From: an uncultured Clostridium sp.
GTDB lineage: Bacteria; Bacillota; Clostridia; TANB77; CAG-508
NCBI GenBank assembly: GCA_958413095.1
Contig: CATYUF010000077.1
Coordinates: 1 to 6,462, forward strand
Direction of reading: 5' to 3'
Length of the DNA stretch: 6,462 bases
In this document: one piece after another, positions 5,901 to 6,462 of the stretch
Layout: every line of letters starts with the position of its first letter
Position numbering within the stretch: the stretch's first letter is position 1
Position numbers and translations under genes: made by a program
Notes under the pieces: generated by a model
Told to the model about the DNA's origin: nothing
The model's database searches: none
The model's input: the letters and a program-made list of their open reading frames with translations, nothing else

Positions 5901-6061
5901 ATATAGGTTTATATAATATCGATTTATATATATCATTTATTTTTCTTTTTATGTGTACTAATAAAATATAAAAAATACATTAAAATATATGAATATTTAA
6001 CTTTTGATTTTTCTAACAAACTTCTATTAAATAATTTATATTCTAATGTATTTTCAAATAA
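5901..6061. other. gene-free, extremely AT-rich block beside the DnaA-box cluster
   Basis: This 161-bp stretch between the DnaA-like cluster and the stop of the DUF1294 gene is almost all A and T (for example TTTATATAATATCGATTTAT at 5908-5927). I found no credible ORF or RNA gene in it. If the cluster is an origin, this could be the DNA-unwinding element; I see no clear run of DnaA-trio motifs. Otherwise it is the 3' flank of the DUF1294 gene, containing an inverted repeat at 5972-6054. Confidence 0.45.
5972..6054 (-). terminator. AT-only inverted repeat after the DUF1294 gene, possible weak terminator
   Basis: Two nested arm pairs match: an 11-bp pair (5972-5982 with 6044-6054, AAAATACATTA) and a 6-bp pair (5991-5996 with 6038-6043, GAATAT/ATATTC). 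The right-hand arms are contiguous and the left-hand ones are separated by 8 bases. On the minus strand the structure is followed by TTTTTTATATTTTATT. The loop is long (41 bases) and pairing nearly all A-T, so termination would be weak; it could instead be a cruciform-prone element. Confidence 0.35.
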
Positions 6062-6373
6062 TTAACTAAAAAATATAAAATATATCACTAATAATACTTC
6101 TAATATTGTTATTAATGGCAATCCCACTACAAAATTTAATTTTTGAGTTTTATGTCTAAATATATACATACCTGCTATCGTACCAATTCCTCCACCCAAA
6201 GTAGTTACTATAAATAATGTTTTTTCTGGAATTCTCCATTTACCTTTTTTAGCTTTTTGCTTATCTATGAACATTAATAAAAAACCTAATATATTAATTA
6301 CTATTAAATATATTATAATATTTTGTGTACTAAATATACTACTAATTGTTATTTCACTATTATTTTCAAACAT
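6062..6373 (-). CDS. DUF1294 family small integral membrane protein, 103 aa
   Basis: The family signature is clear. NILGFLLMFIDKQKAKKGKWRIPE (27-50) contains the conserved N-x-x-GF, Asp37-Lys38 and WRIPE. It is followed by LGGGIGTIAGMYIFRHKTQK (59-78), with the Gly-rich helix and Arg73-His74-Lys75-Thr76, then Phe81. Three hydrophobic segments (about 17-36, 52-71 and 80-102) predict an inner-membrane protein with charged loops holding the conserved residues. Length is typical of the single-domain form; other members fuse it to a cold-shock domain, absent here. Biochemical function is not established. The ATG follows GAGGGAG (6380-6386) by six bases, and an extended -10 promoter lies upstream. 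It stands 342 bp from the next gene, so it is probably monocistronic or the last gene of a unit entering from the right. Confidence 0.92.
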   Translation of the reverse strand: MFENNSEITISSIFSTQNIIIYLIVINILGFLLMFIDKQKAKKGKWRIPEKTLFIVTTLGGGIGTIAGMYIFRHKTQKLNFVVGLPLITILEVLLVIYFIFFS

Positions 6374-6414
6374 CTTTTTCTCCCTCTACTTACCTTTTTT
6401 ACTTAATTTTTAAT

Positions 6415-6425
6415 ATTTTAACATA
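6415..6425 (-). promoter_or_regulatory. extended -10 promoter element upstream of the DUF1294 gene
   Basis: The minus strand reads TATGTTAAAAT, the same 11 bases as the lepA extended -10 at 4855-4865. It lies about 42 bp before the DUF1294 ATG, predicting a leader near 35 bases. The -35 region is poor (TTTTGT at the 17-bp position). The remaining bases to the right edge (6426-6462) show no gene. Confidence 0.45.
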
Positions 6426-6462
6426 AATAATTCAAGAACAAAAGAGACATGATTAAGTTTTT

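Overview
The window is very AT-rich. Coding strands are rich in A, K/N/E/I codons dominate, and Shine-Dalgarno sites are strong purine runs. Together with a Bacillota-type LepA and TTATCCACA-type DnaA boxes, this points to a low-GC Bacillota, most likely an uncultured clostridial or related gut lineage. TGG encodes Trp and TAA/TAG close the genes, so the code looks standard. No rRNA, tRNA, CRISPR array or insertion sequence was seen.

All six genes lie on the minus strand. In transcription order (right to left) they are: a small DUF1294 membrane protein (6062-6373); a 342-bp gene-free stretch (5720-6061) with a cluster of DnaA-box-like sites and a very AT-rich block; a single-domain rhodanese (5393-5719); a 113-residue XRE-type regulator (4937-5278); the translation GTPase lepA (3020-4831); the 23S rRNA methyltransferase gene rlmB (2088-2904), broken by one extra base; and a 628-residue membrane-anchored protein of unknown function (182-2068). 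A terminator-like hairpin follows the last gene, and a consensus promoter firing off the left edge begins the next transcription unit.

lepA and rlmB both act on the ribosome. rlmB and the 628-residue gene are separated by only 19 bp and are probably co-transcribed. lepA has its own good promoter. The regulator has an inverted repeat across its presumed promoter, suggesting autoregulation. The rhodanese has two promoter-like boxes just downstream of the DnaA-box cluster.

The two items most worth checking are the DnaA-box cluster, which could be a replication origin or a DnaA-binding regulatory/titration site and has no dnaA or dnaN within the window, and the rlmB frameshift, where the downstream frame retains both missing SpoU motifs intact. 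No clear new multi-gene system is visible.
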